64,000 bases of DNA from contig SVLO01000005.1 in assembly GCA_015067885.1 (NCBI GenBank), positions 1 through 64,000 on the forward strand, in the 5' to 3' direction. The first letter of the stretch is position 1, and every line of letters begins with the position of its first letter. This DNA is from Oscillospiraceae bacterium. Its GTDB lineage: Bacteria; Bacillota; Clostridia; Oscillospirales; Oscillospiraceae. The position numbers and the translations under genes are program-made. The notes under the pieces are model-generated. The model did not search any database and had not been told where the DNA came from. It was given only the letters and a program-made list of their open reading frames with translations. Shown piece after piece: positions 51,470 through 60,476 of the stretch.

Positions 51470-52351
51470 ATGCAAGCGATTTTACGGTTTTTCGAAGCGT
51501 TCTTCGGCATGGTTCGCATCAGCGATGTACTGGACATCGCCATACTGTCTTTTTTCATTTACAAGCTGATTTGGGCAACCAGAAAGAACAGCTTTGGTCG
51601 TGTTCTGAAGGGGGTCGGTGTCCTTCTTGTTATGATGGCGCTTGCCTCTGTGTTGAAGCTGTACGCAGTGAGTTACCTATTCAACATTGTGATCGATTGG
51701 GGCGTATTTGCTCTGATCGTCATTTTCCAGCCGGAAATTCGGCGGCTGCTGGAGCGTGTTGGCGATAGTCGCTTGTTTGTGGCGCTGTTCTCGTCCCGGA
51801 ACCGGAATGTGAATGTAGTTGACCGGGCCATTCGGGAAACGGTCAATGCCTACGAGAAAATGTCTAAGGACAAGGTTGGCGCGCTGATGGTGTTTGAGCG
51901 GCAGAACCACCTGGACGACGTAATCAAAACCGGTACGACTCTCGATGCGGCGGTCAGCTCCGAATTGCTGAAAAACCTGTTTTGGGATAAGGCTCCGCTG
52001 CACGACGGTGCCGTTGTGGTTCGCAACGGCAGAATCATTGCCGCGGGCTGCGTCCTCCCTTTGTCCGGGAACGAAAATCTCAGCCGTGATTTGGGAATGC
52101 GTCATCGGGCGGGTATCGGTGTCAGTGAACACTCCGATGCGGTGGCGGTCATTGTGTCGGAGGAAACCGGCTCCATCTCTGTGGCGGTAGGCGGTATGCT
52201 GAAACGCCATCTGGCTCCTGAAACCCTGACACGTCTTTTGGAGAACGAGCTTTTGTCCAAGGATGAGGCAGAGAATGTGAACGTACTGAGTCTGATATCT
52301 TCACTACTCTCGCGCGGCAAGAAGGGGGACGAGCAGGATGAAGAAAATTAA
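51470..52351 (+). CDS. cdaA: Diadenylate cyclase CdaA
   Basis: 293-residue membrane enzyme that makes the second messenger c-di-AMP from two ATP. Three N-terminal helices lie within about residues 20-90 (VLDIAILSFFIYKLIW and GVGVLLVMMALASVL). The DAC domain has the catalytic DGA at residues 179-181 (PLHDGAVVV) and RHRAGIG at 211-217. The ATG at 51470 behind AAGGCGGGGG is taken; the track extends into the promoter. It overlaps cdaR by 14 bases. glmM, the usual third gene, is absent here. Confidence 0.95.
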   Translation: MQAILRFFEAFFGMVRISDVLDIAILSFFIYKLIWATRKNSFGRVLKGVGVLLVMMALASVLKLYAVSYLFNIVIDWGVFALIVIFQPEIRRLLERVGDSRLFVALFSSRNRNVNVVDRAIRETVNAYEKMSKDKVGALMVFERQNHLDDVIKTGTTLDAAVSSELLKNLFWDKAPLHDGAVVVRNGRIIAAGCVLPLSGNENLSRDLGMRHRAGIGVSEHSDAVAVIVSEETGSISVAVGGMLKRHLAPETLTRLLENELLSKDEAENVNVLSLISSLLSRGKKGDEQDEEN

Positions 52352-53564
52352 AGAAAGCAGATGGGTATACATCCTGTTGTCCGTTTTAATCGCAACCACG
52401 CTGTGGCTGTTTGTGCGCATGGATGAGGACCCCGAAATGGAAAAGCGCGAGAGCGGTATCCCGGTGGTCCTTTCCGGTGAGCGTGTGCTGGAGACGCAGG
52501 GACTCATGGTGGATCAGATTTCCCCCGCCGATGTTACCCTGGTTTGGAAGGGTGACTGGCACGATGTCAGTCAGCTCCATCGGGACAACGTAAGCGTCGG
52601 CATCGACGTTTCCAAAATCACCGAGCCGGGCGAATATACCCTTGAATTTACACCGAATTATCCCGTTACGGTGGCATCCTCTGCGGTATCGCTGCAAAGC
52701 AGCGATCCTCAGGCGATCGCGGTTACTGTTACGAAAATCTACTCCAAGCAGATGGACATCGAACCCATATTTAAGGGCAGCATCGGTGATGGCTATCAGG
52801 CCGGTGAATTTATCGTGGAGCCGGAGCAGGTGCAGATCAGCGGCGCTCAGGAGAAAGTTGAGCGCATCCAACGGGTCCAGGTCGTGCTGGAGCAGAGGAA
52901 GATGAAGGAGAGCTTTTCCGGGGCGCTTGAGCTGCAGTTCCTGGACGAAAACGGAAAGGCCGTGGACACTGCCGGGCTTCGTTTCAGCACCACGAGCGCC
53001 AATGTCTATATGCCCATTGTTGTGGTGAAGGAGCTTCCGCTTGCGGTTGATTTTGTTGCAGGTGGCGGAGCGACCGTGGACAATATCGAGTACTCCATCG
53101 AGCCGAAAACCATCACCGTTTCCGGACCTGAGGAGGTGCTGGCCCACCTTGACCACATTACGTTGGGAAGTGTGGATCTGGCCCACGTTATCGGAGACTA
53201 TACCAACGAATACCCCATATACCTTTCTGCGGAGCTGGAGAATATCAGTGGCACGGATACCGCTCAGGTCCGGGTTTTGGTCAGCGGATTGGTCACCAAG
53301 ACGGTGGAAGTGGAGAACATCCAACTGATTAACGTGCCGAAAGGCTATAAGGCCGCCCTGGTCACACAAAAGCGTTCCATTACCCTGCGCGGTACACAGC
53401 AGGCGCTGGACAAGGTGGTTTTGGCTCAAATTCGTATGGAAGCGGATCTGTCCGATTTGGCAGCTACCGGCTCGTATAACGTGCCGGTAACGGTCTATCT
53501 GTATGCCGGAAACGATGTGGGTGTCATCGGGCAAAATAATGTTGTGGTCAAGCTGACCAAGTAA
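52338..53564 (+). CDS. cdaR: CdaR/YbbR-domain regulator of CdaA
   Basis: 408 residues. One N-terminal membrane helix (VYILLSVLIATTLWLFV) is followed by an extracellular chain of about four YbbR repeats, each of 80-90 residues ending in a V-x-V-x-G-P/A-type turn (VQISGAQEKV, ITVSGPEEVL, ITLRGTQQAL). CdaR binds CdaA and adjusts c-di-AMP output. It overlaps cdaA and is followed after 24 bases by the RseC-like gene. Confidence 0.92.
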   Translation: MKKIKESRWVYILLSVLIATTLWLFVRMDEDPEMEKRESGIPVVLSGERVLETQGLMVDQISPADVTLVWKGDWHDVSQLHRDNVSVGIDVSKITEPGEYTLEFTPNYPVTVASSAVSLQSSDPQAIAVTVTKIYSKQMDIEPIFKGSIGDGYQAGEFIVEPEQVQISGAQEKVERIQRVQVVLEQRKMKESFSGALELQFLDENGKAVDTAGLRFSTTSANVYMPIVVVKELPLAVDFVAGGGATVDNIEYSIEPKTITVSGPEEVLAHLDHITLGSVDLAHVIGDYTNEYPIYLSAELENISGTDTAQVRVLVSGLVTKTVEVENIQLINVPKGYKAALVTQKRSITLRGTQQALDKVVLAQIRMEADLSDLAATGSYNVPVTVYLYAGNDVGVIGQNNVVVKLTK

Positions 53565-53588
53565 AATCAGAGAAGGGAAGCGGCTTTC

Positions 53589-54017
53589 ATGGCGCAGACG
53601 GCAATCGTAACGCGTATCCTGTCCGACGGCAAAGCCGAGATTTCCCTGCTGTGTCAGAAGACGTGTGGACTCAGTTGTAACAGCGGCTGCGATGGATGTA
53701 CCTCCAAAGTCGGGGATGAACGTTTGGCGACAGCAAACAATGCGCCGGGTGTATGGGTGGGTGCCGTTGTAACGGTCCAGCCAAACCACTGTGGGTCTGC
53801 GTGGGCTGCCGGGTTGGTTTTCCTGCTGCCTTGCGTGGGGATGGTGATCGGCTACCTGTGTGCCGATTGGCTATGCCTTTCCCGGGGGATATGTATTGTG
53901 TCCGCGTTTTTGGGGACGGGAGCCGGCTTTCTCCCGGCCATCCTGGTAAACCGGGTGATCGAAAAAAAGAAGACACCGGAGTTTACCATTACTTCTATTA
54001 CTTCCTTAAGGCGGTGA
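53589..54017 (+). CDS. RseC/MucC-like membrane protein with N-terminal cysteine cluster
   Basis: 142 residues of the RseC (SoxR-reducing system) family. The N-terminal part carries CQKTCGLSCNSGCDGC, a cluster that could hold an iron-sulfur centre, then two membrane helices (AAGLVFLLPCVGMVIGYLCADWL and a following one) and a charged tail. In E. coli RseC assists SoxR reduction and sigma-E signalling; in Clostridia it is often linked to Rnf-type electron transfer, but no rnf genes are here. GAAGGGAAGCGG precedes the ATG; DUF5685 follows after six bases. Confidence 0.82.
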   Translation: MAQTAIVTRILSDGKAEISLLCQKTCGLSCNSGCDGCTSKVGDERLATANNAPGVWVGAVVTVQPNHCGSAWAAGLVFLLPCVGMVIGYLCADWLCLSRGICIVSAFLGTGAGFLPAILVNRVIEKKKTPEFTITSITSLRR

Positions 54018-54023
54018 GGGTGT

Positions 54024-54896
54024 ATGTTTGGTTATGTGCGCCCCTTTCGCGGGGAGTTGAAGTGTAAGGATCTGGAACTATACCGTGCGACCTACTGCGG
54101 CCTGTGCCGTACCCTGCGCCGCCGTTGCGGCATTATGGCACCCATGATACTCAACTACGATTTTACGTTCCTTGCCTTGCTGACGGCACCCGAAAAGGGA
54201 GAGCAGGTGACGTGCAGGCATCGATGCCACGTGTTGCCTGTCAGGCGGTGTATGTGCCAACAGTCCCCGGCCCTGGAACAGGCGGCAGACGCAAGTGTGA
54301 TTTTGACCCACTGGCAGTTAAAGGACAAGATCCGGGATGACAAAGGCTTTGCCCGGGTCAAAGCCCGCTGTGTAAAGCTGTTGTTGTCCCGTGCCTACGT
54401 CAGGGCGACACGACGCCTGCCCGAGTTTGACCGTGTGGTAGCCGGCCAATTGGAACAGCTTCATCAACTGGAGCAGGAGCGGTGTCCCTCTTTGGATCGC
54501 CCGGCCGATACTTTTGCAAAGCTATTGATGGCTGCGGCGCCTGCGGTAGAAGATGCCGGTCACCGGCGTGCCACGGAACAACTGTTGTACCACCTTGGCC
54601 GTTGGATTTACCTTATAGATGCTAGAGATGACCTGGAGGAAGACCGCAAATCCGGCAACTACAACCCAATCGCTTTGCGCTGGGACGGAGAGATTTTGGA
54701 CGAGGAACTGCAGAACACACTGAATCATTCCATTGCTCTGATGCGCTCTGCCGCAGACCTTCTGAATTTCGGAAGGCAGACGGAACTGATCGAAAATGTG
54801 TTGCGATTCGGGCTTCCGGCTGTGCAGAGGGCAGTATTCGCCGGACAGTGGAAGCAAGTACAAAAACAAAAGATTTGGAGAACGAAGTATGAATGA
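54024..54896 (+). CDS. DUF5685-family protein with paired Asp-rich motifs
   Basis: 290 mainly helical residues, no signal peptide. Cysteine-rich text lies at the N-terminus: [13 protein letters not shown] near residues 24-36 and [15 protein letters not shown] near 64-78. KDKIRDD at 100-106 (D101-x3-D105) and [19 protein letters not shown] at 198-215 (D199, D202-D203, D207) look like the two metal-binding motifs of all-alpha isoprenoid synthases such as squalene/phytoene synthase. That resemblance is my inference; no activity is known for the family. It overlaps the J-domain gene by eight bases, which points to a partnership. Confidence 0.75.
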   Translation: MFGYVRPFRGELKCKDLELYRATYCGLCRTLRRRCGIMAPMILNYDFTFLALLTAPEKGEQVTCRHRCHVLPVRRCMCQQSPALEQAADASVILTHWQLKDKIRDDKGFARVKARCVKLLLSRAYVRATRRLPEFDRVVAGQLEQLHQLEQERCPSLDRPADTFAKLLMAAAPAVEDAGHRRATEQLLYHLGRWIYLIDARDDLEEDRKSGNYNPIALRWDGEILDEELQNTLNHSIALMRSAADLLNFGRQTELIENVLRFGLPAVQRAVFAGQWKQVQKQKIWRTKYE

Positions 54897-55470
54897 TCCC
54901 TACCGCGTGTTGGGGGTGGACCCCAGCGCCAGTGACGAGGAAATTAAACGCGCATATCGGGACCTGGCCCGCAAGTATCACCCTGATAATTATCAAAACA
55001 ACCCTTTGGCCGATTTGGCAGAGGAAAAGATGAAGGCGGTAAACGAGGCGTATGACGCGATTCAAAAACAGCGCCAAGGTGGCGGAACTTCCGGCCGCAG
55101 CTACAGCACATCCTATTCTTCTTCCGGAAACAGCGATCCGTCTTTTGCGCGGATCCGAAGCGCGATTTCCAGAGGTGATTTGCAGCAGGCGGACCAGTTG
55201 TTGCGTCAGATCAGCGATCATGGTGCCGAATGGCACTTTCTGAGCGGTGCCGTTGCCTATCGCCGCGGCTGGCTGGACGAGGCGAAGCAGCACTACCGCA
55301 TGGCCTGTCAAATGGATCCTGGCAACATGGAATATCGTCAGGCGCTGGCAGCGATGGAACAGTCCGGCGGATATTCCGGCTACGGAACGTCCAGCGGGCT
55401 GGCAGATTGCTGTGCCACCTATTTATGTCTGAGATGCCTTTGCCCTTGTGACGGAGGCTTTTTCTGCTAA
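54889..55470 (+). CDS. J-domain (DnaJ-like) protein with a cysteine-rich end
   Basis: 193 residues. The N-terminal J-domain (residues about 2-65) has [31 protein letters not shown], with the HPD tripeptide that activates DnaK. A serine/glycine linker is followed by a TPR-like pair of helices ([22 protein letters not shown]) and an unusual end, [20 protein letters not shown], rich in cysteine. It lacks the zinc and client domains of DnaJ, so it is a specialised co-chaperone. The start ATG lies inside the DUF5685 gene; the DUF5685 protein is the likely client. Confidence 0.88.
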   Translation: MNDPYRVLGVDPSASDEEIKRAYRDLARKYHPDNYQNNPLADLAEEKMKAVNEAYDAIQKQRQGGGTSGRSYSTSYSSSGNSDPSFARIRSAISRGDLQQADQLLRQISDHGAEWHFLSGAVAYRRGWLDEAKQHYRMACQMDPGNMEYRQALAAMEQSGGYSGYGTSSGLADCCATYLCLRCLCPCDGGFFC

Positions 55471-55494
55471 GGATAAATTAAAGGAAGTGTGATT

Positions 55495-56373
55495 ATGGTC
55501 AAAAGTATGACCGGCTACGGTCGGGGAGAGGCCGTGTTAAACGGTCGTTCCATTACGGTGGAGGTGCGTTCGGTTAACAACCGCTATCTGGATTGTACCG
55601 TTAAGCTGCCCCGGCTGTATATCTTTGCCGAGGACGCCATCAAGACACGGGTGCAGGGGGCGCTTTCTCGTGGCAAGGTAGATGTGTTTGTCAGTTTGGA
55701 CAACGCTGAGGCAGAGCAGGTCGTTATCTCTGTAAATAAGCCTGTGGCGGACAGCTATTATGCTGCACTGGTCGCTCTGCGTGATCAGTATCAACTGAAG
55801 GACGACATCTCTGTATCCTTGCTGTCCAAATTTCAGGACGTGCTGTTGGTGGAAAAGAGCCAGGAGGATATGGAGGCTGTGGCCGCCGACATCTGCAGTG
55901 TACTTGATATGGCTTTGGCTGATTACACCGAAATGCGCGCGCGCGAAGGTGAGAAGTTGGCTGCCGATGTAAGTGAGCGTGCCAATACAATCAAGCAGCT
56001 GCTTGCCAAGGTGGAGGAGCGTTCGCCCAAGACGGTGACAGAGTACCGCGCCAAGCTGGAAGCGCGTATGCGTGAGGTTTTGGCCAACACACAGCTGGAC
56101 GAGGGACGGATCATTACCGAGGCCGCTATTTTTGCTGATAAGGTCGCCGTAGACGAGGAAACGGTTCGCCTGCACAGCCATTTGGGGCAGTTGGATGAGA
56201 TGTTGTCCAGCGGTGTGCCCGTGGGCAGAAAGCTGGACTTCCTGATCCAGGAGTTTAATCGTGAGGCCAATACTATCGGTTCCAAATGTACCGACCTTGA
56301 GATTTCACGCTATGTGGTGGATATGAAAGCTGAGATCGAAAAAATTCGGGAGCAGGTTCAGAATGTGGAGTAA
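55495..56373 (+). CDS. yicC: YicC-family endoribonuclease
   Basis: 292 residues. It opens with [32 protein letters not shown], the family hallmark, and closes with [49 protein letters not shown]. YicC proteins cut RNA (for example small RNA RyhB in E. coli). AAGGAAG lies 7 bases before the ATG at 55495; the track uses a GTG two codons earlier. yicC-remA-gmk-rpoZ-priA is a conserved Bacillota order. Confidence 0.94.
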   Translation: MVKSMTGYGRGEAVLNGRSITVEVRSVNNRYLDCTVKLPRLYIFAEDAIKTRVQGALSRGKVDVFVSLDNAEAEQVVISVNKPVADSYYAALVALRDQYQLKDDISVSLLSKFQDVLLVEKSQEDMEAVAADICSVLDMALADYTEMRAREGEKLAADVSERANTIKQLLAKVEERSPKTVTEYRAKLEARMREVLANTQLDEGRIITEAAIFADKVAVDEETVRLHSHLGQLDEMLSSGVPVGRKLDFLIQEFNREANTIGSKCTDLEISRYVVDMKAEIEKIREQVQNVE

Positions 56374-56387
56374 GGGAGTCGTGCATT

Positions 56388-56654
56388 GTGAAACTGATTA
56401 ACATTGGCTTTGGAAATATGATTTCTGCCGGACGGCTGGTGGCTATCGTCAGCCCCGATTCCGCCCCCATCAAGCGCATGGTGCAGGAGGCGCGGGACCG
56501 CGGCATTTTGATTGATGCTACCTATGGACGCAAAACCAATTCGGTACTGATCATGGATAATGACCATTTGGTGCTGTCCGCCCTTGAACCGGAAGCTGTG
56601 GCAGGACATCTTGGAGATATCAGCCCCTCTGGGATGAAGGAGGTTGAGAGATGA
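56388..56654 (+). CDS. remA: RemA/DUF370-family DNA-binding regulator
   Basis: 88-residue protein: [29 protein letters not shown] followed by [24 protein letters not shown]. In Bacillus RemA is an arc-shaped octamer that wraps DNA and activates matrix and osmoprotection genes. The start is GTG at 56388, matching the family's short N-terminus; it overlaps gmk by four bases. The matrix role in an anaerobic gut organism is not tested. Confidence 0.93.
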   Translation: MKLINIGFGNMISAGRLVAIVSPDSAPIKRMVQEARDRGILIDATYGRKTNSVLIMDNDHLVLSALEPEAVAGHLGDISPSGMKEVER

Positions 56655-57268
56655 CTTCAAAAAAGAAAAATCGGGGACAGTTGATCGTGCTGTCCGGCCC
56701 CTCCGGCACCGGGAAAAGTACCGTCATAGCCGAACTGATGGCACAGCGGAGCTTGTTCTTTTCCGTTTCTTACACCACCCGGTCTCCGCGGGTAGGGGAA
56801 CAAGATGGCGTAAACTACAACTTCGTCTCCCGACAGGAGTTTGAACGCATGATTGCCGCCAACGAGCTGCTGGAATATGCGGAATACGTTAACAACTACT
56901 ACGGTACATCCCTAAAGGTGATTCAGGAGAAGCTCGATGCCGGAATTGATGTGCTTTTGGACATCGAAGTCAAGGGTGCCGCAAAGGTTCGCAACTGCTG
57001 CCCCGATGCAATTTTTATCTTCATGATCCCCCCGTCTTTCGAAGAACTGTCCCGCCGTCTGCACGGTCGGAACACGGACAACGAAGCGGTGATCACCGGC
57101 CGGCTGGAAAAAGCCCGGGCGGAATATAAAGAGATCCCCAACTACGATTACCTTGTTGTTAACGACAAGGTGTCCAATGCGGTTGGGGAAATCGAAGCCA
57201 TCCTGACTGCGGCGGAATGCCGTGTAGCAAACCGAAACTATATGATCGAAGGAGATAATGCGTTATGA
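56651..57268 (+). CDS. gmk: Guanylate kinase
   Basis: 205-residue GMP kinase. The P-loop [14 protein letters not shown] lies near residues 16-29; [23 protein letters not shown] binds [15 protein letters not shown] and the NYDYLVVND end complete the pattern. GGAGGTTGAGAG precedes the ATG. It overlaps remA and rpoZ by four bases each. Confidence 0.97.
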   Translation: MTSKKKNRGQLIVLSGPSGTGKSTVIAELMAQRSLFFSVSYTTRSPRVGEQDGVNYNFVSRQEFERMIAANELLEYAEYVNNYYGTSLKVIQEKLDAGIDVLLDIEVKGAAKVRNCCPDAIFIFMIPPSFEELSRRLHGRNTDNEAVITGRLEKARAEYKEIPNYDYLVVNDKVSNAVGEIEAILTAAECRVANRNYMIEGDNAL

Positions 57269-57450
57269 TGCTCTACCCCCCTATGAAAGACCTACTGGCC
57301 AATGTACACAGCCGCTACGAGCTGGTCAATGTCGTTGCCTGCCGCGCTCGTGAAATCGCTTTTGAAGCCGAGGAAAACGGCACCCCGCTGGAGGATAAGC
57401 CTGTCAGCATTGCCATCCGTGAGGTGGCTGCCGGTAAGAGCGCTGAGTAA
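57265..57450 (+). CDS. rpoZ: RNA polymerase omega subunit
   Basis: 61 residues, short even for omega. [31 protein letters not shown] gives the conserved helix that clamps the beta-prime subunit, and KPVSIAIREVAAGK ends it. GGAGAT lies upstream; ATG at 57265 or 57268 both work. Overlap with gmk and the strong terminator behind it close the unit. Confidence 0.93.
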   Translation: MMLYPPMKDLLANVHSRYELVNVVACRAREIAFEAEENGTPLEDKPVSIAIREVAAGKSAE

Positions 57451-57460
57451 GTCCAACGGT

Positions 57461-57499
57461 AAAGGCAAGTGAGAGAACATTGCCTCTCACTTGCTTTTT
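57461..57499 (+). terminator. Terminator of the yicC-rpoZ unit
   Basis: GCAAGTGAGAG pairs with CTCTCACTTGC across 8 bases and is followed by TTTTT. It lies 10 bases past rpoZ and 20 before priA. Confidence 0.88.
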
Positions 57500-57519
57500 C
57501 GATGAAAAGGGGCGGTGAA

Positions 57520-59970
57520 ATGGCTGAACAAACGATTGCGAAGGTTGCGCTTTCCAGGGCGTTGTACGCCATTGACAAGCCCTATGACTATCTGGTTTCC
57601 GACTCCATGGCCCAAACACTGCGGCCCGGTATGCGGGTACTTGTACCCTTTGGAGCCGGCAATCAGCCCAGCGAAGGCATCGTCCTCTCCGTCGAAGCGG
57701 GAAACGGCACCCGGCTAAAGGGTGTCCTCAGTCTTTTGGATGACGAGCCTGTTTTAAATGATAAGCTGCTGAAATTGGCCCTTTGGATGCGCGAGCGGTG
57801 CTTTTGTACCGTGTACAGCGCGGTAAAAGCCATGCTCCCGGCCGGGTTGTATTTTTCGGTTCGGGATTGCTGCCGTATTCGACCGGATATCAGCAGGGAA
57901 GCAGCTTACGAGTCTGTTGCCCATTCCTCTGTGGCGACAAAGCTGCTGGATATACTGTACGCTTGCGGTGGCTGCGCAGATGTGGAGCAAATTCGGATCG
58001 CCTTCGGGGAAAAGTCCCCCTCTGCTGCCATAAAACTACTTGCAGAGCAGGGCATCATCACCGTCGAAACCGATACGCACCGTGCGGTCAACGATAAGAC
58101 TCAAAGTATTGCCGTGCTTGCAGTTCCCGCGGAAGAGGCCATGGCACTTGTGACTCCAAAGCGCAAAAGCGCTCCCTTGCATTACAGCGTTATGGAGCTG
58201 CTGTGTGCCATGGGCAGCGCCAATAGCAAGGAATTGTGCTATTTTACCGGTGCCTCTATGGCCACCCTGCGCACCCTTGCGAAAAAAGGGTTGATCACCC
58301 TTGAAAAACAGGAGGTTTTTCGCCGCAAGGCGGTAGATGTACCTCCGGCAGAGCCGGTGCAGCTTAACGAGGAGCAGCAGTCGGTATTTGAAAGGCTGGA
58401 CGCCCTTGCCATGGGCGAGAAGGCCGCCGCTGCGCTGCTGTACGGCGTAACAGGCAGCGGAAAAACCCAGGTGTACATCCGGTTGATCCAAAGCGTGTTG
58501 GCTCGTGGCCGCACTGCCATGGTCTTGGTGCCGGAAATCGCGCTGACCCCTCAGTTGCTTCGCATTTTTACCGCCCACTTCGGCGAAAAAATCGCTGTAC
58601 TTCACAGCAGCTTGCGGGCAGGGGAGCGGTACGATGAGTGGAAGCGGGTCAAAAGTGGCAGGGCACAGGTGGTCATTGGTACCCGTTCCGCTGTATTTGC
58701 CCCCCTGAATAACATCGGAATCATTATTTTAGACGAAGAGCAGGAAACCTCCTATAAATCGGAAAACAGCCCCCGCTACCACGCCGGAGATGTGGCGAAG
58801 TATCGTTGTGCGCAGGACAATGCTCTACTGGTGCTTGGCTCAGCCACACCAAGCGTTGAAACCATGTATCGTGCCGAAACAGGTCGTTACAGCATGATAC
58901 GACTTGAAAAGCGGTATAATCAAAAAGCCATGCCACAGGTTATGATCGCAGATATGAAAGATGAGCTGCGCTGTGGAAACGGCGGCGCCGTCAGCCGCCT
59001 TTTGTGCGATGAGATCCAAAGCAATCTGGAGCGTGGGGAGCAGACCATTCTCTTTCTCAATCGTCGTGGTGCCAGCCGCATGGTTTCCTGTGGTGAGTGT
59101 GGTCACGTGCCGGAATGTCCGCGCTGCTCGGTGCATTTAACGTACCATTCCGCCAATGGTCGGCTCATGTGTCACCACTGCGGTCATTCCCAGCGCCTGC
59201 CGGACGCCTGCCCCGATTGCGGCGGCGGTTTGAATTTCATCGGCGTGGGAACACAACGGGTGGAGGAGGAACTTGCTGAGCTGTTCCCCGGGGTCGAGAT
59301 ACTTCGGATGGACACCGATACCGTCACGGCTGCAAAGCCACACGAATACTACTTGGAGCGCTTTCGCAAAGAGAAAGTGCCGATCTTGATTGGCACGCAG
59401 ATGGTTGCCAAGGGGCTGGACTTTGAGAACGTAACCCTGGTTGGCGTTATTGCGGCGGATCTTGCGCTTTTTGCCGAGGATTTTCGTGCCGCGGAGCGTA
59501 CATTCTCCCTTTTAACTCAGGTGGTCGGTCGTGCCGGTCGGGGAGAGAAGACCGGACGTGCTGTAATACAAACCTATACCCCGGAGCATGAGGTAATTAC
59601 TTTTGCGGCTCAGCAGGACTACGATAGCTTCTACCGGCAGGAAATTGCTCTGCGCCAGCTGCGCGGGATGCCCCCGTTTTCCGATGTGACCGTCATTACT
59701 GTATCCGGCCCGGACGAGGCAAGCGTGCTGCGCACCTGTACGAAGCTGCGAGGCGGCCTGGAACATGGTGCGGTGGGCCAAATGCAAATTCTGGGTCCTG
59801 CGCCGGCAATTATCACCAAGGTCAATAATCGCTATCGCTATCACATTACCATAAACGGAACCAGTACACCGGAACAGCGGCGGCTGATCGCACACTTGCT
59901 GCGCGCTGTACATCAGGATAAGGAAAGTAAGGGTGTGTCTGCCTATGCGGACATTAACCCTATGGATTGA
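57520..59970 (+). CDS. priA: Primosomal replication-restart helicase PriA
   Basis: 816-residue 3'-to-5' helicase that reloads the replisome at stalled forks. An N-terminal 3'-DNA-end-binding domain (ALYAIDKPYDYLV) covers about the first 100 residues; Walker A is YGVTGSGKTQVY, Walker B IIILDEEQETSYKSEN (DEEQ in place of DEEH), and eight zinc cysteines run from CGECGHVPECPRC to CPDCGG. TQVVGRAGRGEKTG is the arginine-finger motif. ATG at 57520 behind GGGGCGG; the track runs 17 codons further. def follows after 14 bases. Confidence 0.96.
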   Translation: MAEQTIAKVALSRALYAIDKPYDYLVSDSMAQTLRPGMRVLVPFGAGNQPSEGIVLSVEAGNGTRLKGVLSLLDDEPVLNDKLLKLALWMRERCFCTVYSAVKAMLPAGLYFSVRDCCRIRPDISREAAYESVAHSSVATKLLDILYACGGCADVEQIRIAFGEKSPSAAIKLLAEQGIITVETDTHRAVNDKTQSIAVLAVPAEEAMALVTPKRKSAPLHYSVMELLCAMGSANSKELCYFTGASMATLRTLAKKGLITLEKQEVFRRKAVDVPPAEPVQLNEEQQSVFERLDALAMGEKAAAALLYGVTGSGKTQVYIRLIQSVLARGRTAMVLVPEIALTPQLLRIFTAHFGEKIAVLHSSLRAGERYDEWKRVKSGRAQVVIGTRSAVFAPLNNIGIIILDEEQETSYKSENSPRYHAGDVAKYRCAQDNALLVLGSATPSVETMYRAETGRYSMIRLEKRYNQKAMPQVMIADMKDELRCGNGGAVSRLLCDEIQSNLERGEQTILFLNRRGASRMVSCGECGHVPECPRCSVHLTYHSANGRLMCHHCGHSQRLPDACPDCGGGLNFIGVGTQRVEEELAELFPGVEILRMDTDTVTAAKPHEYYLERFRKEKVPILIGTQMVAKGLDFENVTLVGVIAADLALFAEDFRAAERTFSLLTQVVGRAGRGEKTGRAVIQTYTPEHEVITFAAQQDYDSFYRQEIALRQLRGMPPFSDVTVITVSGPDEASVLRTCTKLRGGLEHGAVGQMQILGPAPAIITKVNNRYRYHITINGTSTPEQRRLIAHLLRAVHQDKESKGVSAYADINPMD

Positions 59971-59984
59971 AGGAGTTGTTTTCT

Positions 59985-60473
59985 TTGGCAATCAGAAAAA
60001 TTGTGACCCAAGGCGACCCTGTATTGAATAAACCCTGCCACCCTGTAACCCAATTTGACCAAAAGCTGTGGGACCTGCTGGAGGATATGCATGACACGCT
60101 GGCTCAGTCCAACGGTGTTGGCCTTGCGGCGCCCCAAATCGGCATATTGCGCCGCGTAGTGCTGGTTATCAACGGTGAAGACGAAGTCATTGAGCTGATC
60201 AATCCCACCATCATCCACACTGCCGGCGAGCAGGAGGGGTTGGAGGGATGCCTGAGCGTGCCGGGCAAGTGGGGCATAGTCAAGCGTCCCATGCGTGTGC
60301 GTGTTCGTGCGCAGGACCGCAACGGAACCTGGTTTGAGGTTGAAGACGAGGATCTGACCGCCCGCTGTTTCTGCCACGAACTGGACCACCTGGACGGACA
60401 TCTGTTTTCTGAGCTGGCCGATCAGCTCTACACGGCCGAAGAACTGGACGCCATGATGGAGGAAGAGGAGTAA
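59985..60473 (+). CDS. def: Peptide deformylase
   Basis: 162-residue metal hydrolase that removes formyl from new protein N-termini. All three motifs are present: GVGLAAPQIG, EGCLSVPG (metal cysteine) and CHELDHLDGHLF (two metal histidines and the catalytic glutamate). The start is TTG at 59985 (reading as MAIRKIV) with AAGGAG upstream; deformylases commonly start so. fmt, which adds the formyl group, follows after three bases. Confidence 0.96.
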   Translation: MAIRKIVTQGDPVLNKPCHPVTQFDQKLWDLLEDMHDTLAQSNGVGLAAPQIGILRRVVLVINGEDEVIELINPTIIHTAGEQEGLEGCLSVPGKWGIVKRPMRVRVRAQDRNGTWFEVEDEDLTARCFCHELDHLDGHLFSELADQLYTAEELDAMMEEEE

Positions 60474-60476
60474 ACC

